From NCBI GenBank assembly GCA_023489425.1, contig JAMDCG010000052.1, positions 1-28,526 on the forward strand: a stretch of DNA of 28,526 nucleotides, given 5' to 3'. The translations under genes were made by a program, and so were the position numbers. The notes below the pieces were generated by a model that made no database searches, was not told the DNA's origin, and saw nothing but the letters and a program-made list of their open reading frames with translations. Shown one piece after another: positions 8,703 to 16,075 of the stretch. This DNA comes from Thermoplasmatota archaeon (lineage in GTDB: Archaea > Thermoplasmatota > Thermoplasmata > Thermoplasmatales > Thermoplasmataceae). Each line of letters opens with the position of its first letter. Position 1 is the stretch's first letter.

Positions 8703-9053
8703 ATGTGGCATCATATGAAACTGTCCGATGAAAAAATACTGAGAGGATTGCTCAGTATATACCTCTTAAGGGAAATGTGCATTAAACCACGTTACGGATA
8801 CGAACTAAACAGGGAAGTTACGGAAAAAATAGGAGTGGAACTTCCAAAGGGTACAGTTTATGTTTTGCTCAAAAACCTTAAAAATAAGGGGCTTATAGAA
8901 AATGAAGGATCCTGTGAAGAGGATCATCAAAAGGCAGTAATATACAGGATAACAGATAAGGGACATGAGTTCGTAAAATCCCATTATCAGGCTCTGAGAC
9001 TTGCCAGAGGCATGATAGATGATATCCTTATGACAATTGATAATAATTTATGA
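8703..9053 (+). CDS. PadR-family transcriptional regulator
   Basis: A 116-residue protein with the PadR winged helix: LRGLLSIYLLREMCIKPRYG, YELNREVTEKIGVELPKG, then the recognition region TVYVLLKNLKNKGLIENEG and the wing AVIYRITDKGHEF, followed by a C-terminal dimerisation helix. Members usually repress their own gene or neighbouring transport and detoxification genes and respond to small molecules. ATG codons exist at 8703 and 8715, and the TATA-like box fits either. Inverted repeats surround the promoter. The next two genes (solute-binding-like protein and MFS transporter) have their own TATA box 35 nt downstream of the regulator, so co-control is plausible but not shown. No ligand pocket can be inferred. 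Confidence 0.9.
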   Translation: MWHHMKLSDEKILRGLLSIYLLREMCIKPRYGYELNREVTEKIGVELPKGTVYVLLKNLKNKGLIENEGSCEEDHQKAVIYRITDKGHEFVKSHYQALRLARGMIDDILMTIDNNL

Positions 9054-9058
9054 CTAAG

Positions 9059-9066
9059 TTATTTAT
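9059..9066 (+). promoter_or_regulatory. TATA box of the solute-binding-like/MFS gene pair
   Basis: TTATTTAT is centred 26 nt before the ATG at 9088, so this transcript is probably leaderless and separate from the PadR-type gene. Confidence 0.5.
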
Positions 9067-9087
9067 CCTTATTTGTAATCACTAATT

Positions 9088-9750
9088 ATGAGCATTAAAG
9101 TTTTAACAGCACCAGGACCGGTTTGTTTTCCACTGCTTGCAGTTGACAATAAGGATATAGATGTGAAATTTGGAAAGGATGGGAATTCTGACATAATCCT
9201 TGATTCCTCAATCTCACTGATCAAGAGAAAGTTGCCAATTCATATGGTATTATTAAGTGGATTATCTATGGTTAGCCCAGATTTCAAAGGAACAACAGCA
9301 ATATTGAGAAAGGGTGGAGCAAGTGATGTTTTATCAAAAATTATTGTGAGGAATGAATCCTTGCCAGTAGACTTTGTTTATGGAGAGAATATGGAAGAAA
9401 TTAAAGCATTGTTGAATAAGGGTAAGGCAACTTCAGCAGTAGTTATGTCCATGAGTGGAATGAAAGGTATTACACTGGAGGAAAGGGCTAAGAAAGCTGG
9501 GATCTATGTCCCAGGAAGCTGTTCAGCCTCATTTGAGGATAGGAGCACTCTAAACGATTTCAGGACCATTTACAACCAGGGACTGGAGGAGTTTAATAAA
9601 AATCCGGAAAAGGCTGCAGAGACAGTTTCAAAAAAATTACCGAATAAATTTCCTCTTGAGTTCATAATTGGCACCATGAAATCCATGAAGCCAATACTGG
9701 AAAAACCTCAAGATTACAGCAAGCTGGAAGGGGCAGTACTTAATGCCTGA
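9088..9750 (+). CDS. Solute-binding-protein-like protein without signal peptide (possibly DUF3834)
   Basis: A 220-residue protein. It begins IKVLTAPGPVCFPLLAV, a strand-loop start reminiscent of NMT1/ThiY-like periplasmic binding proteins. It continues with FKGTTAILRKGGASDVLSKI (a linker typical of these folds), SAVVMSMSGMKGITLEE and a helical C-terminal half. From memory it matches an archaeal family annotated DUF3834, thought to be related to solute-binding proteins; I could not confirm this. There is no signal peptide, lipobox or transmembrane segment, so it should stay in the cytoplasm. Its last codons overlap the start of the MFS gene by 8 nt, which argues for coupled translation and a common substrate. 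It could be a cytosolic ligand sensor or an enzyme built on the binding-protein fold. Confidence 0.7.
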   Translation: MSIKVLTAPGPVCFPLLAVDNKDIDVKFGKDGNSDIILDSSISLIKRKLPIHMVLLSGLSMVSPDFKGTTAILRKGGASDVLSKIIVRNESLPVDFVYGENMEEIKALLNKGKATSAVVMSMSGMKGITLEERAKKAGIYVPGSCSASFEDRSTLNDFRTIYNQGLEEFNKNPEKAAETVSKKLPNKFPLEFIIGTMKSMKPILEKPQDYSKLEGAVLNA

Positions 9751-10954
9751 AAATTCAAACACAGATAGGCAAATAGATCATAGGACAGTAATCGTAATCA
9801 TAGCGGTCATCCTTTCGATGACCTTTGCCATCAGGTCCAGTAACAATATGTACGTTACATCTGTACCTCTCCTGGCAAGGTACTACTTTTTCTATTCCAA
9901 CGTCGAGATAGGTCTTCTGGCTTCAGCTGCATCCCTGACTACCTTTATAATGAGTACATTCATCAATGCAAGAGCTGAGTCCAAAACAAGAAGGAAAATT
10001 TTCATTATTTCGTCAATAATATATGCAGTTACTTTTCCGCTCTTCTATATATCAACTCCCTTCACAATATGGATAATTCTGCCAGTTGCATCTTTCACAC
10101 TGGGTTCCATAATGCCCAATATTATCACATCAGCGTCTCTTTTTAAGGATAAACGACAGAGGGAAAGAATCCTTTCCATTTACACACTCACTCTCAGTCT
10201 TTCATTAATACTTGGACCGTATATTGAAAGTGAACTGCTCCACTACGTATCATTCCAAGAATCATTCCTTGTATTCTCTATTTTACCGGCCGTAGGAATG
10301 ATCGATTCATTCTTCATAAAATTTCCAGATGAGATGGGTGTCAGGAGAAGAGGATTTGATATAACAGTACTAAAGGATAAGGGATTTCAATCATCACTTC
10401 TCAACATCCTTGCCTATAACATCCCCTTTGCCTTTCTCACCACGTATGGTGGGCTCTTCGGCATATCTGACTTCAATATAAACATCTCTACGGTCAATCT
10501 GACATTCAGCCTTTTCTTTCTAACATCATTCATATCAAGACTTGTATTTTCTGTGAGGGTACCAGAAAGATTGCCAAGATTGATGTTTTCAGCGGTTATC
10601 CTTTCCGCCATAGGATTGCTTGTACTTGGAACAGCAAAATCCTATGATTATTTTATGCTAGCATTCCTGATCCTCGGCATCCCCCATGGACTTACATATC
10701 CACTTTCTGTAATGTCCATAACAAGGAGTTTTCCAGAGAACAGGAGAAATATGGCTAACAGTTATTTCTTTTCCATAATGATGGCCATTGGTACAGTAAT
10801 GCCATTCATATCTGGTGAGGTAATAAAAATAGTAGGATACAGAAACGCATTCCTCGTGGTCATACCTGTCATATTTGTAATTCTGGCAACTCTGTACATT
10901 GTACTCAAGGCTAAGGAGCGAGAAGAATCAACCTCAACAATGGAAAAAACATAA
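9743..10954 (+). CDS. Major facilitator superfamily transporter
   Basis: A 403-residue integral membrane protein with about 12 hydrophobic segments (first at residues 15-30, last near 375-392). The positive loop INARAESKTRRK after the second segment corresponds to the MFS motif A region between helices 2 and 3 in relaxed form. A long central loop (about 190-205: KFPDEMGVRRRGFD) separates the two six-helix halves. The substrate cannot be told from sequence; drug or metabolite export and organic acid uptake are both possible. It starts inside the previous gene (8-nt overlap), so it is translated from the same message. No strong terminator was seen after it. Confidence 0.9.
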   Translation: MPENSNTDRQIDHRTVIVIIAVILSMTFAIRSSNNMYVTSVPLLARYYFFYSNVEIGLLASAASLTTFIMSTFINARAESKTRRKIFIISSIIYAVTFPLFYISTPFTIWIILPVASFTLGSIMPNIITSASLFKDKRQRERILSIYTLTLSLSLILGPYIESELLHYVSFQESFLVFSILPAVGMIDSFFIKFPDEMGVRRRGFDITVLKDKGFQSSLLNILAYNIPFAFLTTYGGLFGISDFNINISTVNLTFSLFFLTSFISRLVFSVRVPERLPRLMFSAVILSAIGLLVLGTAKSYDYFMLAFLILGIPHGLTYPLSVMSITRSFPENRRNMANSYFFSIMMAIGTVMPFISGEVIKIVGYRNAFLVVIPVIFVILATLYIVLKAKEREESTSTMEKT

Positions 10955-11011
10955 TCATAGGGGTCTTATCTTCCGGTAAAATTTCGGTGATAATAATTCT
11001 TAAAAAACAAT

Positions 11012-11041
11012 TATTTAAACGTTATCGATACAATTTTTAAA
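11012..11041 (+). promoter_or_regulatory. Two overlapping TATA-like boxes before the SOD gene
   Basis: TATTTAAA (11012-11019) and TTTTTAAA (11034-11041) could start transcripts near 11041 and 11063 respectively. The longer leader would contain the inverted repeat ACCAG (11041-11045) / CTGGT (11060-11064), which overlaps the ribosome binding site GGTGA at 11062-11066. Confidence 0.4.
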
Positions 11042-11070
11042 CCAGTAAATAATATTGATCTGGTGAAAAA

Positions 11071-11688
11071 ATGGTAGAAAAATGGGAAAAGAAAAATCAA
11101 TTCAAGCCAAAGGGACTGGATGGTATATCAGATCAGCAAATAGAATATCACTTTGAGACGCATTATAATGGGTACGTCACAAAGTTGAATGAGATTTGGG
11201 AAAAACTTCCAAATGCAGACAGAAGCAAGGCAAACCAGAATTACAGCGAATTCAGGGAACTTAAGCTGGAAGAAACCTTCAATTATGATGGTTCGCTTCT
11301 TCACGAGATATATTTCGAGTCACTGAAAAAGGATGGTCTCAAGAATCTATCTGAAGAACTGAAAAAGAAGATCTCAGAAGATTTCGGAAGCTATGAGAAA
11401 TGGGTTGAGGACTTTAAGGCTACTGGTACTGCATTCAGGGGATGGGCACTTCTTGTATATGATCTGAACACCGGAAAGCTGAGAAACATTGGTGCTGATG
11501 TACACAACACAAATGGAATATGGAATGCCATAGTCGTCATGGCTCTAGATGTCTACGAACACGCATATTACGTGGACTACGGGGCAAAGAGGGCACCATA
11601 TCTGGACGCATTCATGAAGAATGTAGACTGGGCATCAGTGAACAAGAGATTCGAGAAGGCTCACAAGGCATATCTCGCATTCAAATAA
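11071..11688 (+). CDS. sod: Superoxide dismutase (Fe/Mn family)
   Basis: A 205-residue cytoplasmic enzyme that dismutates superoxide to oxygen and hydrogen peroxide. The metal ligands are visible: His27 (in IEYHFETHYNGYV, with His31 and the gateway Tyr35), His78 (LLHEIYFESL), Asp160 and His164 (ALDVYEHAYY). Iron and manganese forms cannot be separated safely from sequence. A GGTGA ribosome binding site precedes the ATG by 4 nt, so this gene, unlike many neighbours, has a leader. Two TATA-like boxes lie upstream and T-rich sequence follows the stop. It fits an aerobic or microaerobic acidophile and sits near a glycosylase that repairs oxidised guanine. Confidence 0.97.
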   Translation: MVEKWEKKNQFKPKGLDGISDQQIEYHFETHYNGYVTKLNEIWEKLPNADRSKANQNYSEFRELKLEETFNYDGSLLHEIYFESLKKDGLKNLSEELKKKISEDFGSYEKWVEDFKATGTAFRGWALLVYDLNTGKLRNIGADVHNTNGIWNAIVVMALDVYEHAYYVDYGAKRAPYLDAFMKNVDWASVNKRFEKAHKAYLAFK

Positions 11689-11690
11689 AC

Positions 11691-11715
11691 CCTCATTTTT
11701 CATTTTAATTTACAA
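11691..11715 (+). terminator. T-rich terminator after the SOD gene
   Basis: Runs of five and four T residues follow the stop codon within 20 nt, without a stable hairpin, as in archaeal U-tract termination. The rest of the gap up to 11924 is AT-rich and shows no gene. Confidence 0.45.
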
Positions 11716-11924
11716 CCATAATTTTTTAAAAGTGGTAATTCGGTCTATAAAATTTGTGAAATCACACTTAAGAAATAAGAGCAGATCTGCGAAATTATGT
11801 AATTTTAAAAATGCATAGTTGAAGGCACAGGTAGTTATTTAGAGATTTTTAATTTAATGTTGATACAGATTAAATACAGTAAATATAAAAGTGGAATAAT
11901 TATTTGATCTAAAGTTAATTTAAA

Positions 11925-12830
11925 TCAGGATTTTGCGCCCTTCCTCATCTTTCTGGTAATAGTCTCAGAGTTTTTCCAGTCCTCCTTGAACTTGTTATTG
12001 AATATCTTCTTCATCCCGTATTTCTTCACCATGATCCCTACTTCCCTGTTTTTCAGTAGACTTGTGGATGAGAAATTCTGTGAACCAATGAACACGAACT
12101 TTCCTGTATGGATCATCTTGGCGTGCATATAGAGTTTTTCAGCAGGCATTACCCTAATTTTTGCACCATTCTTCATGAGTTCATCTGCGTTATTCATGTC
12201 CTCATCAGAAATGCTTGAAGGAAGTATCATCCTTAATTTCTTTCCCTTGGTCTTCAGGGTGTCAAGAATTACCCTGTCATTACCAAGTTCTTCTGTTTCT
12301 ATGAATAGCTTCTTTCCGTCCCTGAGTATTCCAAGGATCCTGTTCTCAGAGTCTGGTGAAACAATCAGATCCTTTCTATCAACCTCACCTGCTCTTTCTC
12401 CCTTCCAGTCTGATTCAAATATACTTGCAAGGGATTTTAGAACCTTTCTTTCATCGCCTATTACAAAGTACTCCCTGTTGCTCTTGAATGCTGCATCTGT
12501 CAGATTCATTGTTCCTATTAGGAACCTCTTTTCATTGTACATGTATTTCGCATGATCAAAAACGTCAGTATTATCAAATCTTGAAGGAGAAAGATTAACC
12601 TGTGCGCCTGTCCTTCTGAGTGCTTCAAGGCTGGAATGACTGCTTCCCTCATATGGCTCGCCATCAATTATTATCTGAACGTTTACCTTATGGGATACCC
12701 TGTCCTCGATTGCCTTCATGAATTCAGGATCGTCAATGAGATAGTAGTTCAGGTGCAGGAACTTTTGGCTTTCCCTTATGATCTCAAGTACAGGATTCTT
12801 TCCATCTTCGGGTTCAGTATGAATGTTCAT
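11925..12830 (-). CDS. Phospholipase D-like (HKD superfamily) protein
   Basis: A 301-residue soluble protein with two PLD-type half-sites. The first is His93-x-Lys95 in FDHAKYMYNEKRF with the following GTMN; the second is His236-x-Lys238 in MHAKMIHTGKFVF with GSQN and a downstream LLKNREVGIM. The aspartate that normally follows each HxK after four residues is Glu100 in the first and Gly in the second, so this is a divergent set. No signal peptide or membrane segment is present, so a cytoplasmic phosphodiesterase, for example a nuclease, is more likely than a lipid synthase. The ATG at 12830 has a CTTTTAAAAG box 27 nt upstream. It is divergent from the Ogg2 gene with a 111-bp shared promoter region. 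Whether it is active cannot be told. Confidence 0.88.
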   Translation of the reverse strand: MNIHTEPEDGKNPVLEIIRESQKFLHLNYYLIDDPEFMKAIEDRVSHKVNVQIIIDGEPYEGSSHSSLEALRRTGAQVNLSPSRFDNTDVFDHAKYMYNEKRFLIGTMNLTDAAFKSNREYFVIGDERKVLKSLASIFESDWKGERAGEVDRKDLIVSPDSENRILGILRDGKKLFIETEELGNDRVILDTLKTKGKKLRMILPSSISDEDMNNADELMKNGAKIRVMPAEKLYMHAKMIHTGKFVFIGSQNFSSTSLLKNREVGIMVKKYGMKKIFNNKFKEDWKNSETITRKMRKGAKS

Positions 12831-12852
12831 ATAGGGGACTAATAGCGTCTAC

Positions 12853-12883
12853 CTTTTAAAAGTTAGCAGTAAACCTTTTAAGG
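12853..12883. promoter_or_regulatory. Divergent promoter elements between the PLD-like and Ogg2 genes
   Basis: Two palindromic AT cores, CTTTTAAAAG (12853-12862) and CCTTTTAAGG (12874-12883), lie about two helical turns apart. The first is placed 27 nt before the PLD-like ATG on the minus strand; the second could serve the glycosylase on the plus strand with a leader of about 35 nt. Confidence 0.4.
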
Positions 12884-12941
12884 GAATATGAAGGCAATAT
12901 TCAAAAGAAATAGAACTGAATAGAAAGACTAATTCACATAA

Positions 12942-13616
12942 ATGCAGTACAGAGTCAACAAGGATAACATGACTGGTAGCAATATAACAGCACAGAAAGT
13001 ATGGTTCACAGAACTGGAAGATCTAATTAATTCCAAATTCAGGGACGAGGTGAATGAAAGAGTTAAGGAATTCGAATCATTCAGAAAGAAGGATGGACCA
13101 GAGATTTTTTTTGAGCTATGCTACTGCTTCCTGACAGCCAATACTTCTGCAGAATTAGGCATAAAGATGCAGAGAGAGCTGGGAGTACAGCCATTCATAG
13201 AGGACAGTACAGAAGTTTTAACTGCTAAATTAAAAAATGCGCATTATAGATTCTACAATACGAGGGGTAAATTTATTTCGGAGAACAGATGGATAATACC
13301 TGAACTACCTGTACTGTTGAATCATCCCGATCCATGGGTCGCAAGAGAGTTCATTGTGGAAAATGTTAAGGGAATAGGGTATAAGGAATCATCTCATTTT
13401 CTAAGGAACACTGGTGTTTTTGACTTTGCAATACTTGATAAACACATCATAAGAATGCTGGACGGGGAATTTGCAAGATCAGGTAAGGCCCTGAATAGAA
13501 AGCTTTACATGAAGTATGAACAACAGGTGATCCAGATTTCAGAACAGCTTGGGCTGAAGCCAGGTGTACTGGACCTTTACATGTGGAAGATGGCAACTGG
13601 AAAGTTAATAAAATAA
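12942..13616 (+). CDS. 8-oxoguanine DNA glycosylase/AP lyase, Ogg2 type
   Basis: A 224-residue helix-hairpin-helix DNA glycosylase that excises oxidised guanine and nicks the backbone. Typical features of the archaeal Ogg2 class are ELCYCFLTANTSAELGI, KLKNAHYRFYNTRGKFI, and the helix-hairpin-helix NVKGIGYKESSHFLRNTG with the Schiff-base lysine Lys148. The catalytic aspartate Asp166 in AILDKHIIRML follows 18 residues later, and the C-terminal ending is LDLYMWKMATGKLIK. The start is the ATG at 12942; an in-frame ATG at 12969 would remove nine residues without touching the domain. It is divergent from the PLD-like gene. The family call is strong. Confidence 0.94.
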   Translation: MQYRVNKDNMTGSNITAQKVWFTELEDLINSKFRDEVNERVKEFESFRKKDGPEIFFELCYCFLTANTSAELGIKMQRELGVQPFIEDSTEVLTAKLKNAHYRFYNTRGKFISENRWIIPELPVLLNHPDPWVAREFIVENVKGIGYKESSHFLRNTGVFDFAILDKHIIRMLDGEFARSGKALNRKLYMKYEQQVIQISEQLGLKPGVLDLYMWKMATGKLIK

Positions 13617-13683
13617 TCTAATTAGATTGAATGTAACAATCAAAAAACACAAAAAAATATCTAATTTGGTGCAATTGTAAAGC

Positions 13684-13962
13684 ATGGGAAAACTGAGAAA
13701 TAAATTTATCAAATATATTATCAATGGAACACCGCTTGCTTCTGTGGTAGCTCTTGCCGGAAGTTTGTATATTCGTATTTCCACCTCTACATTAAAAGGA
13801 TCCATTTCACCCTATACTGCAAACAGGATCATTTCACCGTATACGTCAACTTCTGGTTCATATGGCCTTAGCTCATCTTATATTTATATAATAGTGGGTG
13901 ATATAATTATACTACTTTTTATTGCACTTGCAGTTGGTATGTTAAAGAAAAGGGGGCAGTAA
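13684..13962 (+). CDS. Small membrane protein with a short internal tandem repeat
   Basis: A 92-residue ORF. It has a basic N terminus (MGKLRNKFIKYI), a hydrophobic segment near residues 17-31, and a Ser/Thr/Tyr-rich loop with two nine-residue repeats (ISPYTANRI, ISPYTSTSG). A strong transmembrane helix (about 66-86: IYIIVGDIIILLFIALAVGM) ends in KKRGQ. A TATA-like AAAAATATC near 13653-13661 lies about 26 nt before the ATG, which supports it as a real leaderless gene. The predicted topology is two helices with an external loop. No family is recognised and no function can be offered. It sits just upstream of the ATP synthase operon but is separated from it by 178 nt. Confidence 0.5.
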   Translation: MGKLRNKFIKYIINGTPLASVVALAGSLYIRISTSTLKGSISPYTANRIISPYTSTSGSYGLSSSYIYIIVGDIIILLFIALAVGMLKKRGQ

Positions 13963-13982
13963 ATTTATATATAGATCAAAGG

Positions 13983-14002
13983 AAAATGATCATTTTTTAA
14001 TT
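13983..14002 (+). terminator. Palindrome followed by a T run after the small membrane protein gene
   Basis: AAAATGATCATTTT (13983-13996) is a perfect palindrome that runs into further T residues. It could form a short hairpin with a U tail and may end the preceding transcript. It may also be a protein-binding palindrome ahead of the ATP synthase operon. Confidence 0.35.
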
Positions 14003-14102
14003 CATTTGTTATATTTTATTGTAAGTTAGTGAGATAGTGCGAAAATTATTAGTAATTTCCACAAATATAATAAGCTGAATTTAAAAGTGTTTTCCAATTA
14101 AA

Positions 14103-14134
14103 TTTAAATAAAACATCTTTATAAGCGTTTGAGG
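14103..14134 (+). promoter_or_regulatory. Promoter and ribosome binding site of the ATP synthase operon
   Basis: TTTAAATA at 14103-14110 would start transcription near 14132. GAGG at 14131-14134 is then a Shine-Dalgarno-like element six nt before the ATG at 14141, and this decides the start of the first gene. A second TATA-like string, TTTATAAG (14118-14125), is too close to that ATG for a normal leader. Confidence 0.45.
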
Positions 14135-14140
14135 ATTTTC

Positions 14141-14440
14141 ATGATTTATAGCGTTGGAACGTTTGCATGGAGTGCTGTGGTAACAGCAATGGCGACAACC
14201 AGTTCGTCTAACTATGTGGTTAGTACTTATGCACTGGAAGCTATTGCGGCTGCCATAGCCATTGCAGGCGGATTGATTGGAACTGGAATGGCCCAGCAGG
14301 GAATAGGTGCATCGGGTATGGGCATCATAGCCGAGAAGCCGGAGAAGTTTGGACAGGTACTGATATTTTTCGTCATTCCAGAAACCCTGTGGATTATAGG
14401 TTTGGTTCTTGGATACGTGCTTTTGAAAGCCATACTGTGA
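14141..14440 (+). CDS. atpK: A-type ATP synthase subunit K (membrane rotor ring, c-type)
   Basis: I start it at the ATG at 14141 (99 residues), because the frame-extending TTG at 14129 leaves no room for a promoter and leader. The typical hairpin runs from ALEAIAAAIAIAGGLIGTGM through the polar loop (QQGIGASGMGIIAEKPEKF) to FGQVLIFFVIPETLWIIGLV. Glu81 in the PET motif is the ion-binding carboxylate of the ring. About 30 extra residues precede the hairpin (IYSVGTFAWSAVVTAMATTSSS) and could be a signal peptide or a third helix. The protein carries protons or sodium ions through the membrane sector. First gene of the operon. Confidence 0.93.
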   Translation: MIYSVGTFAWSAVVTAMATTSSSNYVVSTYALEAIAAAIAIAGGLIGTGMAQQGIGASGMGIIAEKPEKFGQVLIFFVIPETLWIIGLVLGYVLLKAIL

Positions 14441-14447
14441 TATCAAA

Positions 14448-15017
14448 ATGTCAGCAGAGGATATAATAGAAGAGATAGAAAAAAAGGGTAAGGAGCAAAT
14501 CAATAGAATATCCGCTGACTGTGAAAAGAGCCTTAAGGAAATAAGGGACAGAAGCCAGGAAAGACTGAAAGAACTTGAAAAGAACATGTCACGAAAACTT
14601 GAGGAGAGCCTGAAGAAAATTGAAGTGACATCAAAAGACGAGATACTGATTGCAATTAAAACCATAGAGATGGAAAGGAAGAGAAAACTTCTTGAGGATT
14701 TCTGGGAAATTGCATATAATTCTGAGTCTATCATTAGGAAGGACCCAAAATATGAAGAGTTTATCAGGAATTCCATAAAGGAAGCAGGTTCTAAGCTTGG
14801 AAAGGGCTTCAAAGTTCTAGGTTCCAGTGAAGATAAGAACATTATAAGCAAGGTTAATGGAGATTTTACCTTTGAGCAATCAGAAAGGATAAGGCTTGGG
14901 ATACTCGTCACATCATCAGATGGAAAGAGGACCCTTAATATGACTTTTGATTCCATTATGAGCGATCAGAAAGAAAAGATCGAGGAGATGATAATGGAAA
15001 AGATGGGTGCGGATTAA
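14448..15017 (+). CDS. atpE: A-type ATP synthase subunit E (peripheral stalk)
   Basis: A 189-residue protein: a long charged N-terminal coiled coil (about residues 1-85, e.g. DIIEEIEKKGKEQINRIS) and a C-terminal alpha/beta domain (about 95-189). This is the layout of the EH peripheral-stalk partner that holds the catalytic head to the membrane subunit I. It begins 7 nt after subunit K, and its TAA stop shares a base with the ATG of subunit C. Sequence identity in this family is low, so the assignment rests on length, coiled-coil layout and position. Confidence 0.9.
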   Translation: MSAEDIIEEIEKKGKEQINRISADCEKSLKEIRDRSQERLKELEKNMSRKLEESLKKIEVTSKDEILIAIKTIEMERKRKLLEDFWEIAYNSESIIRKDPKYEEFIRNSIKEAGSKLGKGFKVLGSSEDKNIISKVNGDFTFEQSERIRLGILVTSSDGKRTLNMTFDSIMSDQKEKIEEMIMEKMGAD

Positions 15018-16075
15018 TGGATGCAACTTTTTTCGGGAGTGCGTCCAAGTGCCGATTACTCAATGATGAGCTTCTAAAGGAAGAAACTTTCAGCGAACTC
15101 ATAAATGCAGAGAGTTTTTCAGACGTTTTAAGAATAATGGACGGAACCCCGTACAGCACCCATATTCAGGCTCTATCAGGATTATACAGTTCCTATGAAC
15201 TTCTTGAGATTGCATCCAACAGAAGGATGATGAATCTTGTACTGAAAGTTGCAGAATCTCCTCCAGCAAATGGAAGGGAAGCAATTAAGAGTTACATATC
15301 ACGATGGGATATAGATAGCATAAAAAACATCATTACTTCAAAGTATCTTGGGAAAGATATAAAGAAGAGTGATATCTTTGTTGTTGACAGAAACAACTAC
15401 CCTGTGGGTATGCTTGGAAACGTGCTTACACCAGAAGATTATACATTAATGATAAATGAAAACGACATAGAGGGAATTTCTAAATATCTTGTGAAGCTAA
15501 GTTACGGAATATACCTATTAAAATATCTCGATGAGTACAGGAAGGAGAGAGATGTATCAGTGCTTCTGTATTCACTGGATATTGCATATTACTCAAGGCT
15601 TTTCGAAAGTGTTAAATATTTTCTTGGGAATGAGGAACCAGCGAGATTTTTTATAAGGGATGAGGTCGATCAAAAGAATCTTATGACACTGATAAAGGCA
15701 AAGACCCTGGGACTGGATTTTGAGGCCATAGATAATGGTCTAATGAACATGGGTAATATTGACATACAGAAGCTGAGAGAGATGTACAATTCAAGTGAAT
15801 CAGAAAATATAGCAATAAAGTGTTTGAACCTTTACGGAGTAAAAGGAATAGAAAATGAAAATGGAATTTCATCAGGAGAAGCAGAAACGCTCATGAAGAG
15901 GACTCTTCTGGAGAGGACCCTTCCGAGATTTTCCCTTCAATCGAATTCCATAGGTTCCATATTTAATACGCTTCTAAGGTTTGAGAATGAGAGAAATAAT
16001 CTGAGGATAATATTTGCTGGAAAGGCATATGGAATGGATAAGGAAAGAATAAGGAAGATGATGGTAAATATATGA
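15017..16075 (+). CDS. atpC: A-type ATP synthase subunit C (central rotor cap)
   Basis: A 352-residue all-helical protein of the V/A-type subunit C (eukaryotic d) family, the funnel that seats the central stalk on the K ring. Recognisable parts are the N-terminal DATFFGSASKCRLLNDELL, the middle segment REAIKSYISRWDIDSIKNII and a matching later segment (VDQKNLMTLIKAKTLGLDFE). This is the internal threefold pattern expected of the family. It overlaps subunit E by 1 nt and subunit F by 4 nt (ATGA). Confidence comes from both sequence and operon position. Confidence 0.93.
   Translation: MDATFFGSASKCRLLNDELLKEETFSELINAESFSDVLRIMDGTPYSTHIQALSGLYSSYELLEIASNRRMMNLVLKVAESPPANGREAIKSYISRWDIDSIKNIITSKYLGKDIKKSDIFVVDRNNYPVGMLGNVLTPEDYTLMINENDIEGISKYLVKLSYGIYLLKYLDEYRKERDVSVLLYSLDIAYYSRLFESVKYFLGNEEPARFFIRDEVDQKNLMTLIKAKTLGLDFEAIDNGLMNMGNIDIQKLREMYNSSESENIAIKCLNLYGVKGIENENGISSGEAETLMKRTLLERTLPRFSLQSNSIGSIFNTLLRFENERNNLRIIFAGKAYGMDKERIRKMMVNI

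Noticed and set aside
11520..11708. Plus-strand frame overlapping the SOD end
   Set aside because: An out-of-frame shadow of the dismutase C terminus with an Arg-rich meaningless sequence.
12636..12842. Plus-strand ORF antisense to the PLD-like gene
   Set aside because: Complementary to conserved HKD-protein sequence and without its own promoter or family features.
14129..14140. TTG start four codons upstream of subunit K
   Set aside because: GAGG at 14131-14134 sits in the right place to be the ribosome site of the ATG at 14141, and a TTG there would leave no leader.
14081..14956. 291-codon minus-strand ORF across the ATP synthase K and E genes
   Set aside because: It runs antisense to two clearly conserved genes, has low-complexity Ser/Phe/Leu composition and no domain; it is a shadow frame.
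15681..15872. Short minus-strand ORF within subunit C, among several like it
   Set aside because: Antisense to a conserved gene, rich in Phe/Leu/Ser, no start signals.
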